NCBI GenBank assembly: GCA_025618425.1 | Contig: CM046849.1 | Location: 31,196,671-31,260,670 of the forward strand | Reading direction: 5' to 3' | Length of the DNA: 64,000 nucleotides | Source of the DNA: Heliocidaris tuberculata | Taxonomy: Eukaryota; Echinodermata; Echinoidea; Camarodonta; Echinometridae | Part shown: piece after piece, positions 36,502 through 49,300 of the stretch | Numbering within the stretch: the first letter of the stretch is position 1 | Layout: every line of letters begins with the position of its first letter | Position numbers and translations under genes: made by a program | Notes under the pieces: model-generated | What the model saw: only the letters and a program-made list of their open reading frames with translations | What the model was told of the DNA's origin: nothing | Databases searched by the model: none

Positions 36502-38954
36502 ACCAGACGAGGGAGTGATCCTGAAGAAACGGATTAATGCAAATTTTTAGCCATTTTTTTTTTGTTTGGTGGCACTTGGCCACTGACTTTCAACAATTCT
36601 GATCCTATTTACTGCCGAGTATCTTAAGTTTGTTTTGGAATGATTTCCTACTTGTAAGAAGGGTTACAGATCATGAGTTTCTCTTGTTCGTAGAAGACGG
36701 AGTAAACATCTTGTTTACTGTAGGAGGGGTTTATTTTGTTTCCTGGTCAGTGACTCTGGATTGCTTTTCTTGAATCGTTGAAAAAAAATTTATTGTCAAG
36801 AATTCCAACTGTCCTGAGGAATGTCTTGCAGGGTATTAGGCATTTTAAAAAATGGGCAAATAAAAAGGCACAAACCCCAACCCATACTTGTTGAAAGGTA
36901 CATTATTTCTGTGAAGTGGGCGAAAATCACAATATGCTTTTTCCCCCCTATTTTTCATCCCCTATTTTCATCATGGTTTGTTGATTCGTGAAAGTTTCTT
37001 GCTGCAAAATTGGCTGTCATTAACAATTGGCAAAAGTTTTATGTTGCGAAAGTTTCTGGTTTTACATACAATATTCAAACAAGGAAAATGTTATTACATA
37101 TCGTATAGCACAACAGCTGTAAGTTTGTCTTGTAATAAAAAGGTACGTACACTCAACTGACTCAAGTTACTCTTGACACATTTTGAAATTTACTCTTTGA
37201 TTGATCGTTGTCTCAGCGAGAGCCCAGGCCTCATCTAGCGCATGATTTATGAGTCATTCCCCCAGCCACCAGGCGAGGGAGACAAATTTTCCACCTGACA
37301 TATGTTTCCCAGCAAATGAATATCGAATTCGTCCTGAAAACTGTCTCCGGAGACCCCCAGCTAAGCGAGTTAGGAGGGGGTAAACTCGATGTTATGTGTG
37401 CACTTGATGTGAGCAATTGCACAGTTCCTTGCCCTTGGGTTTTAATAGGGTTTTCGCTGTATTTTTATTTCTAGAAGTTGTCACTGGAAGTATGTATTCT
37501 TTCTTGCATGAAAACTTCATATGAAATCAAGGGTATGGATAAGTGCATACTCTGATGCTTGTCATGTCCTTGGCTCAGTTATGCATGCAAATCTATCATG
37601 TTCAAGTAGGAGGATTTAACGTAGCATTTGTAATTAATTGATTGGGTCGTCCTTCTTATCTTGTGCTCAGTTAGTGTGTCATAATTTCTCATTTCCTTGG
37701 AACGATCACTTTGTTTCTGGTCTGCATGTTAAGTTCTCTTCCTACTGTCTACCATTTTGGTCACTGTACATGTACATGTACATTTGTATCTGTAACATTT
37801 GACTTTTTTTGTAATTTGATATATAAAGCCGAGTTGCATTTTATATATTTTTGTCCTTCTGATAATCTACCAAACATCTTACTCTGAAATTTGAAATAAT
37901 ATAGGGTGAAGGAGACATGTCAGTATGCATGGTCTCCAATCTAACAAAATTAAAAGTATTTCAATTAGGACTATAATCAAACAATGGCGATACGCACACT
38001 GATAGTCTATTGTTCAGAGTGGTAATTGTGGTAATCTTTGTTAGTCACACATACATATGTACATGTTCAGCGGTATGACCAGACCAAAGTGGTCTATATG
38101 TATGATGGCATTGTTCTAAGGATAGATGATGACTGTCCGGAGGTGCATGTACATGTAGGTATCCTTGCACTCATGGAGAGTCTTGGTCAGATGGTTAGAA
38201 TATTGATCAGGTGATTGGATGTAGGTCATGTGACTGGATGTTGTGGTAAGATGAGTGAGCCAAGAAAGGAAAGCCATGAGGGTCATTCCGTGGCTGTAGT
38301 GACATCACACTCTGTTGTGGCCAACAACCAAAATGGATTTTTTTTTTCCCCAGGTCAAAACTCAAATTCTACTGTAGCATGATGTAGCCTACCTGTATAT
38401 TGTACATGTGCATCATACTTTATGAGGGATCGTGGGTGACCTTTTTTGTGACCTTCAGAGAATTGTGTCAGGTATAAGTTGCACAAGACCCCTTTCATTG
38501 TCGTAATGCATTGCTATTCAATTACATTGATCCCTCAAACACATGTAAAGACTATTTTAGAATGCTCATGCCTTAATATACCTTTGAATTTTAAATCATA
38601 CAAAGGATTTTTGCCACATTTTGATTCTAATAAGGGAGGGCATTGCTCAAGTTTTAGTAAACTGAAGCTGAAGAAATCTTTTTTTAGATATATAAATAAA
38701 TATTTTGTTAGTTGTTACTCTACTTTGGAAATCATAATGAGGAAAGTGGGTTTAGCCCTGATTTATGTGAAGTATGACTGACCAATAATAAAGCACATTG
38801 CCTGACTGTTTAGTGTTTAGTATGGAGAAAATTCCAGGGCATACATGATGTGATTTATTATTGGCGGCTTGGCCTATATGTACACTATATCACATCAATG
38901 AAGAACAAAATGTTTTTTACCCCCAAAGTAGGAAACCAGCTGTGAAGGTTTATG

Positions 38955-39144
38955 CAGGGGCGGATCCAGGATTTTGTAAAAGAGGGGGTACAGTGCCGTA
39001 AAAGTACACAATAAAGGGGTCAATTTTTTTTATTGTGTACATGTAAATGTAGATTGTACTTAAGGTATGCCAGTTGGGTTTCAAAATATGGGGGGGGGGG
39101 GGGGACAGGCTGGTTTCGCCCTATATAAATTTTGATCCGCCACA
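38955..39144 (+). mobile_element. Short TIR element with GGCGGATC ends
   Basis: Starts CAGGGGCGGATCCAGGATTT and ends AAATTTTGATCCGCCACAG, an imperfect terminal inverted repeat. The interior holds a poly-G run (39090s). Similar GGGGCGGATCC-ended elements are common in animal genomes. Confidence 0.6.
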
Positions 39145-39480
39145 GGGTTCATGTACCTCATTAATCCTTATTGCTACATGTACATCCTGCTGTTTATGTC
39201 TGTAAGTCACATCTAGGTCAAAAGGGTGAGAAATTGTTATTGATTCTTATACATTTTTGTTCAGTATTAATTAAAAGTTAACTAAATCCTACAATTTAAT
39301 GCCTCATTTGCTCTGCTGAAAATAGAAAAGTTTAATACCTTTCATGCACCATTTCTTAGCTAATGGGATGCATCGGAAACCATGGCAATCTACTCTCCAC
39401 CCCCAGTCAAAATTGTTGTCCTCTCTGGGAACCTGTTTAGTCCAGCAGTTCTGTTCCTATTGTAGCCAACCAAGCAAGCA

Positions 39481-40740
39481 TAGATCCTTTGGCGAATTAG
39501 ACATGGGCCTAATCTTACAAAACAAAGTTTTCCCTTTGACTTCTTCAGTGTTTCATCAGTATTATCTCCCTACAGTTTTGTTTCATCAATAGATGAGTTT
39601 GGGTCCCATTCATCAGCTTTCATCTGGGCAGGAAGTTATTTATTAGCATTATTGTATGTTATTATGGCAAACCAGACGTGAAACAGTATGATGCCTGGAG
39701 GTAGTCAGTTAGCATGACTTTTGGATGGATCATCTATTTTATTGTTGAAGACCTGTGTTAAGAACTTGACAATGGTATGTAGTGAACTGGAATAAGAAGT
39801 GCTTTTCCTATTGCATTCTTACAAGACCTGACAAAATTGCTTTGAAAAACCTAGAGAAATATGCTAAGATCATGTACATGTATGAAGAAATAGATCCTTT
39901 GGCTTAGACTAGGGCCTAATCTTATTTGCCCCTTTGACTTCTTCAGTGTCTCATCAGTATTATCTACCTAAAGTTTTGTTTCATCAATACATGTAGATGA
40001 GTTTGGGTTCTATTGATCAGCTTGCCTCTGAGCAGGAAGTTATTTATTAGTGTTATTGTGTGTTATTATGGGAAAGACCAGACCTGAAACAGTATCCCCC
40101 TGTTCAGACACAAAACGTTTATACCGAAACTTGATAAAGAAACGTTGTATGAAATTTTCATCGTATAGCCTACGGACCGTTCAGACACATATCTCGACCG
40201 ATTAGAAAAAACATTGTATAGATGCGCAGTTTTCCACTGCGCATGTTGTTATGGTTGCCGCTAGCCCCCTCATCCATGGAAATGAGAGGTACATGTAAGG
40301 TCACCTTTCATGCACGCTCACGTTAAGCCCCACCCAGTTACACTGTATACTGTTCTGTGGTCGCCATACGTTCACATAGTCACATACACACGGAAAGGTG
40401 ATTTGTTATCGAGTTCTAGTTCAAAACGATGCTCTGACCCTAGTTTCATTATACAACGTTTCGTTAGTCAGCGTTCAGACACATAAATCCATCGCATAGC
40501 TATACCGTTTTGGTATAAAGTTTTTGTGTCTGAACACCCTGTACGTTTGGTAGTCACTTTGCAGACTATTGTATGAATCATGTTTCATTGTTCAAGACCT
40601 GTGTTGAAAGACTTGACATTGGTGTGTAGTGAACTATAAGAATACATGTAAGTGCCTTTCCTACAGGACATTGTAGATTAATAGAAAAGAGAAAGCAATT
40701 ATTTCTGGGAACCTTGAAATTTGCTTCGGCAAACCTCTGC
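39481..40740 (+). repeat. Local direct duplication, second copy interrupted
   Basis: Copy 1 (39481 to about 39860) and copy 2 (39891-40094 plus 40542 to about 40740) share TAGATCCTTTGGC, CTTCAGTGT(T/C)TCATCAGTAT and GGAAGTTATTTATTAG, then GTAGTCA and AGACCTGTGTT. Copy 2 is split by the 447-bp element. Confidence 0.75.
40095..40541 (+). mobile_element. 447-bp TIR element inserted in a local duplication
   Basis: The left end reads TGTTCAGACACAAAACGTTT (from 40101) and the right end reads TTTTTGTGTCTGAACACCCT. Inverted ends of about 33 bp include TTTATACC(A/G)AAAC. Flanked by TA on each side (40093-40094, 40542-40543). The uninterrupted duplicate at 39481-39860 serves as an empty site. An internal hairpin ATGCGCAGT / ACTGCGCAT lies at 40222-40244. 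Confidence 0.75.
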
Positions 40741-43700
40741 TAATTAAAGATGAAGAAATTTTTCCTAATGATTTCAAAACAGATTCTTGCCCTTGAAATA
40801 CTGTAACTACAATGTACCTGAATCCTTATAAGTTCGGTCTGCAAACTGTGTGCCAAAATATTTGATTGGTTTCTGCCCTAGAAATGGAGGTTGAGACTCT
40901 AAGTCAAGGTGAAATGGAGCAGCTTTTGGTCTAGGGTTACTCAACTATCAAACAATCAGAAAACCTCTTGACATTGTGAGCGATGACTTTCAGAAAGTGG
41001 GTCTATATATCTGAGTCAAAAGTCCAGAGGTATGCCCCAAATACATGTACATGTCGCAAATCATAGGGCAAACAAGCTAATGTACATGTACATGTATGTA
41101 TGTGTAACTGTACCAGTTCATGTACATGTACATACATGTAGGCCTGTATGTTTACCATTTTCAGATAAAACTGATTTTTTTTTTTTTTTTTTAATCATTC
41201 TCTAAACTATTTTGTTGAATTTTAGTGTGGATTATTATTCCCCGTTTTTGTTTTTTTGTTTTTTTGGTGATCAGTGGGACCTAGGAATACATGTACTTGA
41301 TCTGAAGGACAAAAGTGCATGTAGTTGGATTATATGATAATGACTTGGCAATAGTTGATACACATATACCCTGTACACGTATGCAGGGAAATCTAGTTAC
41401 ATTTCCCTGATGTATGTAATCATAAAAGAATTTATAGAGTTGTTGATTTATTGTGGACTTGTTTAGATATGCTTGAACCAATGTTTTTAGCATTGATCAT
41501 ATTTTATCACCAAACCAAATTACAGGTACAGTTTGGATTTTCCAGTGTGATATTTTTAGTCCATTACTCACTCTAGAAACCTGTTGATATTCTGTGTTTG
41601 ATTTGGGAAGGAGTCTTCTTGTACACATATGTGCAAGCCTTTAAATTAAAGTAGGGCTATGAAAATAGTAGATTGACAAAATAGACACCATTTGTGTGGA
41701 CATGTGTATTTTTCAAATTGAAGACCATATCTAAACATACAGTATTCAGCAAATATAATTTTTGACAGGAATGATATTGACTCTCTTATGCTTAAGTCAT
41801 TATATGCCAAGATCACGAGCCCATAAAGTTTATCACCACTGTTATGCTTCCATGACGACCATTGTCCAATGAAATGGACTGTTACTGTTTGCAAAGAGAA
41901 ACTGGCATTTCATGACTTTTGTGGCACTTGCAATATCAGCTTATATTTGCATAGGGTAAAGAAAATATGTTGATGCTTGAATTGAGTTCTTTTGTTGGCT
42001 TTGCGCAATATTATATTCAGGACGATTGTCGGGGAAGAAGATGGGGTGTACAAAGAATGCCATCAGGTGCCAAACTTGAACAAGTCGGCCAAAGATTTAC
42101 CCCAAATATGTCGGGTATTTGGGGCTTTTCCCCTGTAAGTCAACAGGATTAAATCATGAGTTTGCACATTGTACACAAAGATTTGGGGTACAAGTATTCT
42201 GTGGTTTTCAAGCGTTAACTGTCGAGCTCATTTTTCTTTCTACCTCAACCCGTCCTTCGAACTTGAAACCTGGTCTGTCCCAGACAGGACTTATCTTGTG
42301 TGAACAAGGAAATGTCTGTGCATTATTTGAATGATGTCTTCAGGCTAATATATTCATAAATGAGATTTTTTTGTGGTGGGTTGGTGGGGGGGGGGGGGGG
42401 GGGGGGAGAAGAGGGGACATAAATGCATACTTTGTTTCCGTTCCTGTCTGGTACATGTAGACTTGTATACAATGTACAGCAGTAGGAATACAAAAATTAG
42501 ATAATTTTATTTGAAAATTGTTTTGGTTTTGGTTTTGGTTTTTTTTTTTTTTTTTACAATTTATTGCATAATAAAAGTGATATCCCTAAATACATTTGAA
42601 ATTTGTGTTGAGAATAATACAGTAAAAAAGAAAAGCTAGTAACATGAATCATATTATGCAATTAGATTTACACAGCCACTGCCAATGTTGTGGTAATACC
42701 CAAAGCTAATTCGAGGACATACATGCTATCCATGTTGAGGAGAACCCTGGTTGTTTTAGCCACGGACCTACTACTTAACCAACAACTGGACCAAGTACAG
42801 GTCTTATCGATCGGCATGTAAACAGTAGAATTCCAAGGGGGTAAAACATGCTTGGAAGTGACTTCACTCCTTGTAAGTGCAAGGAAGAGACCTACAAGTG
42901 TATTGCACCAACATCGATTGCTTGCTAATCAATATAAGTAAACTCAAAGAACCCATCCGTACAACTACTTTTTGTCTAGTTCTCCTAATTGTCCCTCTCC
43001 ACAATGCTTTCTGTTTAATACCTTCCTTCGTGTGGTGGCTGTAAGGAAACAAAAAGAATGAAAAGAGTAGCAAAATGCCCAGACCTGAAAATGCTAAGGG
43101 CTTTCATTGGGAAGAATGGAAAACCAGTGGCTCAATATTTTCTTTGTTTGTTTTGTAAAGAGAGGCATTCCTTACATTCAAGCGATAGTTTGAGCTTTTT
43201 TTTCAGCCGATAGCATCTCCCATGCGTCACACTGGTTACTTTGTCAAACTCTTCCATGCAGTACATAGACCCATAAAGTACATTAGCCAAAGAAATAACC
43301 TGGCAAAATATGGGACAAAAGTGCTGAAATGTGACTCTTTTATTGGGTCCTCGCAATTATCATGCCAAAAATGATAGATTTGATATCATAAATCAGATAC
43401 CATTTTATAGAGTGGATTACAGATTATGAAAAGGATCTACAGAGCAGAATTGAAATGAATTTTTTTCTCCACTGCTTTAAAAATCCTATTCTGTAGTCAT
43501 CTTTTATGATGGCAGTCACATTGTCTGGTTTGATCGGATGGTCTCCAGTTCTCCAGACTGTAAAAAGGAAACTATTTATTGAATTAAAGACCAAATCACA
43601 TCATCATTCATCTATTCTTTCACTCTTTCTTTTTGCCATTGTAATTAATTTAGAAGTTATGTCTGAGATTGAGTTCAATGTTTACAACGATGACATAACA

Positions 43701-46147
43701 TGCTTTGAGATTTGTTGACGTGCAAAATAAGTTCTGTACGCTAAAGGGTTAACTCTAGGCTGCAAGTTCAATTCGCGGTCATAAACGTGATGTTTTCTTT
43801 AAATCGCGACGAAGGTAGGAATTTCTTTTAAAAGTTTACGAATCGTTGTGACTGAAGAGGCGTTAGAAGTTGCTTTATTTAAAAAGAAAAATAATGACAT
43901 CTTTTTCACATCGTTAATAGTGTCCTCCATGAGATGGTTGTGTGAACCTGAAAAGATGGAGAGAGTCACGGCTAGGGCAACGGAAATGCCCTGTTGGTCA
44001 TAAGGTATGTGATGAACAAAAAAAAAACAATGGCAAATTGGATAGAGGAGTGAAGGATTAATTCCCATGCTTAGACAGGAGACAGCTATCAGTCAAAAAG
44101 ATCATGATAAGAACATGTTATTGCCTAATTGATTGACTAGTTTGTTTTTGTCTGCTGGGATGTTATGGGCTACAGATAGTATAGACAGATAATTGACATC
44201 GTATTTGAGTGGGCCGGTTGGTGAAGTTGGTTTTTTTTAATATCTCACTATCAGGGTTATTGGAAAGGATGCCTCATTTGGTTTCATCAAGGATTTATGA
44301 ATGAAGTAAATAGTAAATGTTTTATGATATATGACAGACAGTTTTATGCTAGAACATATGGATGTTGTGCTCATTTACATGTATTTTGATAGATGAAATA
44401 TAAAGGCTGATGAGCCCCCCCCCCCCCCCCCCCCCCAGATGTCCCTAGCTTATTCTCAAATACGACTGAAATACATTATTTTGTTCACAAGAAGTGCTAA
44501 TTCAGTTTACCTTAGAAATAGTGAGATTTCTGTGTGGCAATTCTTATCTGGTTTTTCTTGAATAATATATTTATTTTTTATAGTTCTCTATCATCCTACC
44601 ATCCAGAGCTAAATCGAGCTCTCTCTGCTCCAATGACATCTGCTGTGAGATTCTTCATGATGCCTCTCCTTGTCACACCTACATGTAGCATTAATTAGTG
44701 ATCTTGTGCTCCCCTTCCCTTCTTTAACTATCTTCATATTGAGCAATATATTAGGAAACTGCATGAGTTCATCCATCTCCATCACTGCCAATAACATGAG
44801 GTATTATCTCTGCACGTATCATCTTTCATCAGCTCTGACACCTTGGCTGCTCATATTATTGAGATATCTTCTAAAAGCGTCCTTAGGGTGCCAATGATTC
44901 ACCCCCTCGTCCCGCCCCGGGGGAAAGATTTGCCGAGGACTAATTACAGACCTGTCTGATCAAAGCCCCAAATGAGCCCATCCTCTGCAAACACCGATTT
45001 GATGAAAAGGCAGATTTTCATCAGATGGGTCATGGGGGCTGTCGATCATCCGTAATATTACATTAGTTGTGCTTCTTCTCCTTAGTTCCTTTTGATGACT
45101 ACATTTATGATCATGTTTAAAATTGTTTACTTTGAATCATACACTGTATATTGGTGGTAGCATAAACATTTTCATTTGGTCTAGTACTGGTTTTGTCTAT
45201 AAATTAAAAGGTGTTGTAAACATGTACATGTACTTTGTTAAAATACATCATCTACTCAATAAGGGAATGACCCTACATGTCCCCTCAAACTTTATTTCTC
45301 ATTTTCATCATTTTTGTGCTGAACGTCCTAGATCATCTTTATTATTAACTAAATTTATGGCGAGATTAGGGTTGATTTCATTACTGGTTGTACTGTCATC
45401 AGATAAGGGGATTTTATATCACCTGCCCTGAAACCTCTTGATGTAGGTCCTTATCGGTGCTCAGGTTCTTGGTTTCAAACCATGGTTTCAAATGAGTGTA
45501 CATGTAGACTGAAGCCAGGTGATTTGAGTCCTTGTGATGTCTTTAGAGGAAACCATTGTGGACTTGTGGCCTCTACAAGGACCATCATGCACATGACATT
45601 AGGAAGTCTGTTCATAATTTTCTGGAGATATCAACAGTAGGGTCCGGAACACGTGAACTTTACTTACAGGTGTCGGCTGCATATCCAGGGGGTGCACTCA
45701 GGGTTCATATCTCCATACACATCTCCCCGTACCCCTCCTGTACAGTTATTCCTATACATGTACGTGTAGGCCTACATGTAGGCCCTACTACAGAAATGGA
45801 ACAAAAATTATTCCTATGTGATATTAGTTGTGGCTACTGGCCATGAGAAGGTGTAAACTTTATTTGGTTTTGGGGTCATAGAAGTAAACAATCACTTTTC
45901 ACTATGCCAAAGTAGTGATTCTTGTGGAGTAATTGATAGAATTGGAATAATATTCAGATATTATATGGTAATTTTTGAAATCTGAATACTGAAGCACATT
46001 CAATGGTATTATATTTTGTTAAACATGTGAATGAAAAAAAGGAAATGAAATGAAGAGTTATATGTCTTTTCAAATCTTTGTGATCATATCGAAATAGTTA
46101 TGTAGCTCTAATAGTCTATATCCTAAATCCTTTCTTTACATGTACAG
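40741..46147. other. Intergenic or DRAK 5' intron DNA
   Basis: No exon or clear repeat family recognised. Dense TACATGTA words (41040-41140), poly-G at 42386-42406 and poly-C at 44415-44436. Short open frames on both strands show no known domain. Confidence 0.45.
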
Positions 46148-46360
46148 AGGGCGCTTTGCTGTTGTCCGCAAGTGCAAGCACAAGGAGAGCAACCGTCATT
46201 ATGCAGGCAAGTTTGTAAGAAAGCGCAAGATGGGACGAGACTGCCGGGAAGACATCCTCAAAGAGATACGCATCCTGGAGAACTCAGTCTTGAATCAACG
46301 TCTCATTGGTCTCCATGAGGTCTACGAGACATCTACAGAAGTCATCCTTGTTCTAGAATA
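46148..46360 (+). CDS. STK17: DRAK kinase exon: N-lobe
   Basis: Acceptor TACAG ends at 46147; the first base completes a codon (phase 2 in). Encodes [40 protein letters not shown] and [16 protein letters not shown]. The 'RRxGxDCRxEIxxEIxVLE' pattern is specific to DRAK kinases. Donor TAGTAAG starts at 46361. Confidence 0.95.
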
Positions 46361-49300
46361 GTAAGTTCTTTCATCAGTGTAAATAATGAGCATCAATGTA
46401 CTTAAGAGGGGAGGCGTGATGACTCAAGGACCCCGTTCTCATTACGGAGATACATGTAGCATGCTCAAGCGTGCGCTAGATCGTGCCATCTCTAAGGTGA
46501 GAATGCGGCAACATCGTTTTGGTGCAATCCACAGAGGTCCACGATGATCCAAAACGGTGGACCACTGGACCCTTGCTAGAACCCTTTGGTGAGGCATTAA
46601 TCTTGAATTACCACGTCTCTTGGATAGGTCTTGAAGCTGTAGGTAAGGCCTTGCTTATTTAGACCTACAAGTATAGGCCTCTGTGCTTGCTTTCTTCATA
46701 GAAGTCGGGTAAAATAAAAACAATCAGTTGAAAACTTTGGAACTTAGATTCAAGTTTGTAATCTTTACTGAGAGCTTATTGCAAATATAGCCTACTGTAG
46801 ACTTGATGTACTAAAAAGTGAAGCCTGACAACTTTGGAAAGAGGTTCCAATTTGTTTAAGTTCAAGTATGGTATCATGGCCCAAGATAGCTGCTGGAATC
46901 ATGCCATGTATGTTACCTCAAGCGTTTTAAACTCGGCTGGCCGATTGTGATACTTCACTTTTAGGCCTGGTTTTAGCCTGAGTTGTTGATACTGATAATC
47001 ATCTCAAAGGCAAAGTCAGATAAAGAAGCGTTGCGTTAGCAGCTACATTTTAACCCTAAACAAGCCATGAGAGCCGCTTGATGGGTTTGTGAAGCAAGGA
47101 ATCGATGGGGCTGGTATGCAGGGAGTTAACTTAAAGACGGCTCTGTTTCAGAGGTTCAGACTGGTCACATTCTTTTGGATTGAGCTCTCTGAACCTACTG
47201 CAGCGTCTCACATTACGTTAAATCTCGCGATCACGCAGATTCCTGTCTCTGCCTAGGCCTGACCCATGCCCTCATTTCCTTTCATAAATGACAGGCAGGA
47301 AAAATACTTGTTTCATGATGGAAGGAAAAAAAATATTGAAAAAGAGGAAGAAAAGGGGGTTTTGAATTCTTGATTTGGCTTGAGAATATGATTTGTTCCT
47401 TCCTCATTGAGTGCCTAGAATTACATTCCTTAATTCAGTCCTTATCAGGTCCTTTTGTAGTAGACTCTTGAAATACCATTCTGATGAGTTGAAGTATCAA
47501 TGATTCACTTGATGATATGATATCTCATAATTTATATGATAAAATTCACTGAGAAGGGACTACAATGTACCATAAAAAAAGAATGTTGTAAATCCAAAGT
47601 GGTACTTCCCAGCTTACTGTTTATTTCATATTGATCTAATGAACTACGAAAATCAAATGTTTTGGAGATTTGATTCTTCATTATTGATGTTTGTTAACAA
47701 ATAAAATGATATCCTTGTAACCTTTTCATATGCCCTTTCCAAGGAATATCAAATACTTGCAGGTATATGCACTTGCACTTTACAGAGATCACTTTCCTTG
47801 AAAGGAAGTGAAAATGCCACAAATGAGACTTTGAAAACCAACTGCCATTGCTTCTGAGACATAAAAATTAATTACCAACTTATTGAGAATGAGCATGCAG
47901 CCAACACGTGCCTGTACCAATGAGTTCTGTATGGTTTTCCTTTTTCAATTTATCAAATATATCAAGAAGATGTACATGTAGATGTAAATTGAGAACGATC
48001 TTTGGTCATACAAGTCATGTACATGTAGTTTGGTCTGAGGGTTTTCTCCTTTGTTATGAAACAGTGTGGGCTAATGCAGGATAGAAAGACAAGTAAATGA
48101 TTAAATGAAGTGAATGAAGTGCAGCAAAACAAACTTGCAATAGAAAGCAACAAATACCTCATTATTCATGGGGGCAAAAGGTGCGTCTTCATCAGAACGA
48201 AGTTGCTGCTCTAGCCCGCTATTGCTGATCCGGTAAATTAGCCCGATCAGAGAATAGCCCGCTATTTCGCTCGAAAAGTCAACCCACATCATCTTGGACT
48301 TATCTTCAGAATAGCCCGCTTAACCGAAAATCAGCCTGCTCTAGCCCGCTATTCCTCGAGCGTCTTCATCAGCCCGAAGTTAAGCCCGATCCCATCATGC
48401 ACCTGTGCTCCAACTATCGAAGCACGATTTCCGGTTTCATGGTGTTGTTTGTAAACATCAGCTGTGCGCTAGCGCTAGCGCTGTGTGCATGAGCTGTACA
48501 CAGTGCACGTACGCCTCTCGACGTCTCCTTCTCCTTATTATGCTGAGGACCACTGTAGTTTCCGGAAGAATCATACTGCAAAATGAAATTACACCTATTT
48601 TTGTTCAACATACACTTCCGTAAGTACATTAATGATTAAGGCAGCGTAGTCGAGAGATACCGTATATATTTTGGGTTTGTATAGCTGGTCGGGCGAGCGC
48701 GGGTAAGATTTTAAAACCGCGCTTGTTCACTTAAAGTGCGCATGCGCACCAACTTCGGGCTTAAGCTCGGAGTGGGGGTACTTCGGTCTGATGAAGACGC
48801 GATTGCAAACTGAAGCTAGCTTCAAGAAAATATCCCTGATCCACCTTGAAGCGGGCTAGAGCAGAACTTTGTTCTGATGAAGACACACCTAGTGAGGTTT
48901 TACTGGTGAAACTTCTCTTGACTCTCTTGCAAGAGGTCCCTGGGGTCGATCCTCGCTCCGTGCTTTAATTCTTAGACAAGATGTTAAACCCAAATTCGTC
49001 CCTCCCGATAATGAGGTACCTGGCCATGCCGGGTTGATAATAAATGCAGAACCATCAGGAAGAGCAGTATTGATATTAATACTGATGAGGCTATTCTGGG
49101 TAAATAAGACCATAATATGGCTGGTTCGTACCTGTTCTTATTTGCCCCTATCGACATTAGAACATAAGTGAATTAGCAGCAACATTTGGGGCTAATGTTT
49201 TTAAGGATTGTTGTTTCTCTGAACATTCATGTATATGTACACATGAACCTACATGCTGATGAGCGAGTGAAAAGGACATTCAATTTCATGTGTAATATAA

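Larger units (their letters stand above)
34956..38954. other. Intergenic or DRAK 5' intron DNA
   Basis: A/T-rich sequence with T runs, TACATGTA words, the 31-bp duplication and a retroposon tail. I searched for the glycine-loop start of a DRAK kinase and did not see it. Confidence 0.45.

Noticed and set aside
43745..43790. tRNA-like GTTCAATTCGC word
   Set aside because: No A box at the right distance and no folding support.
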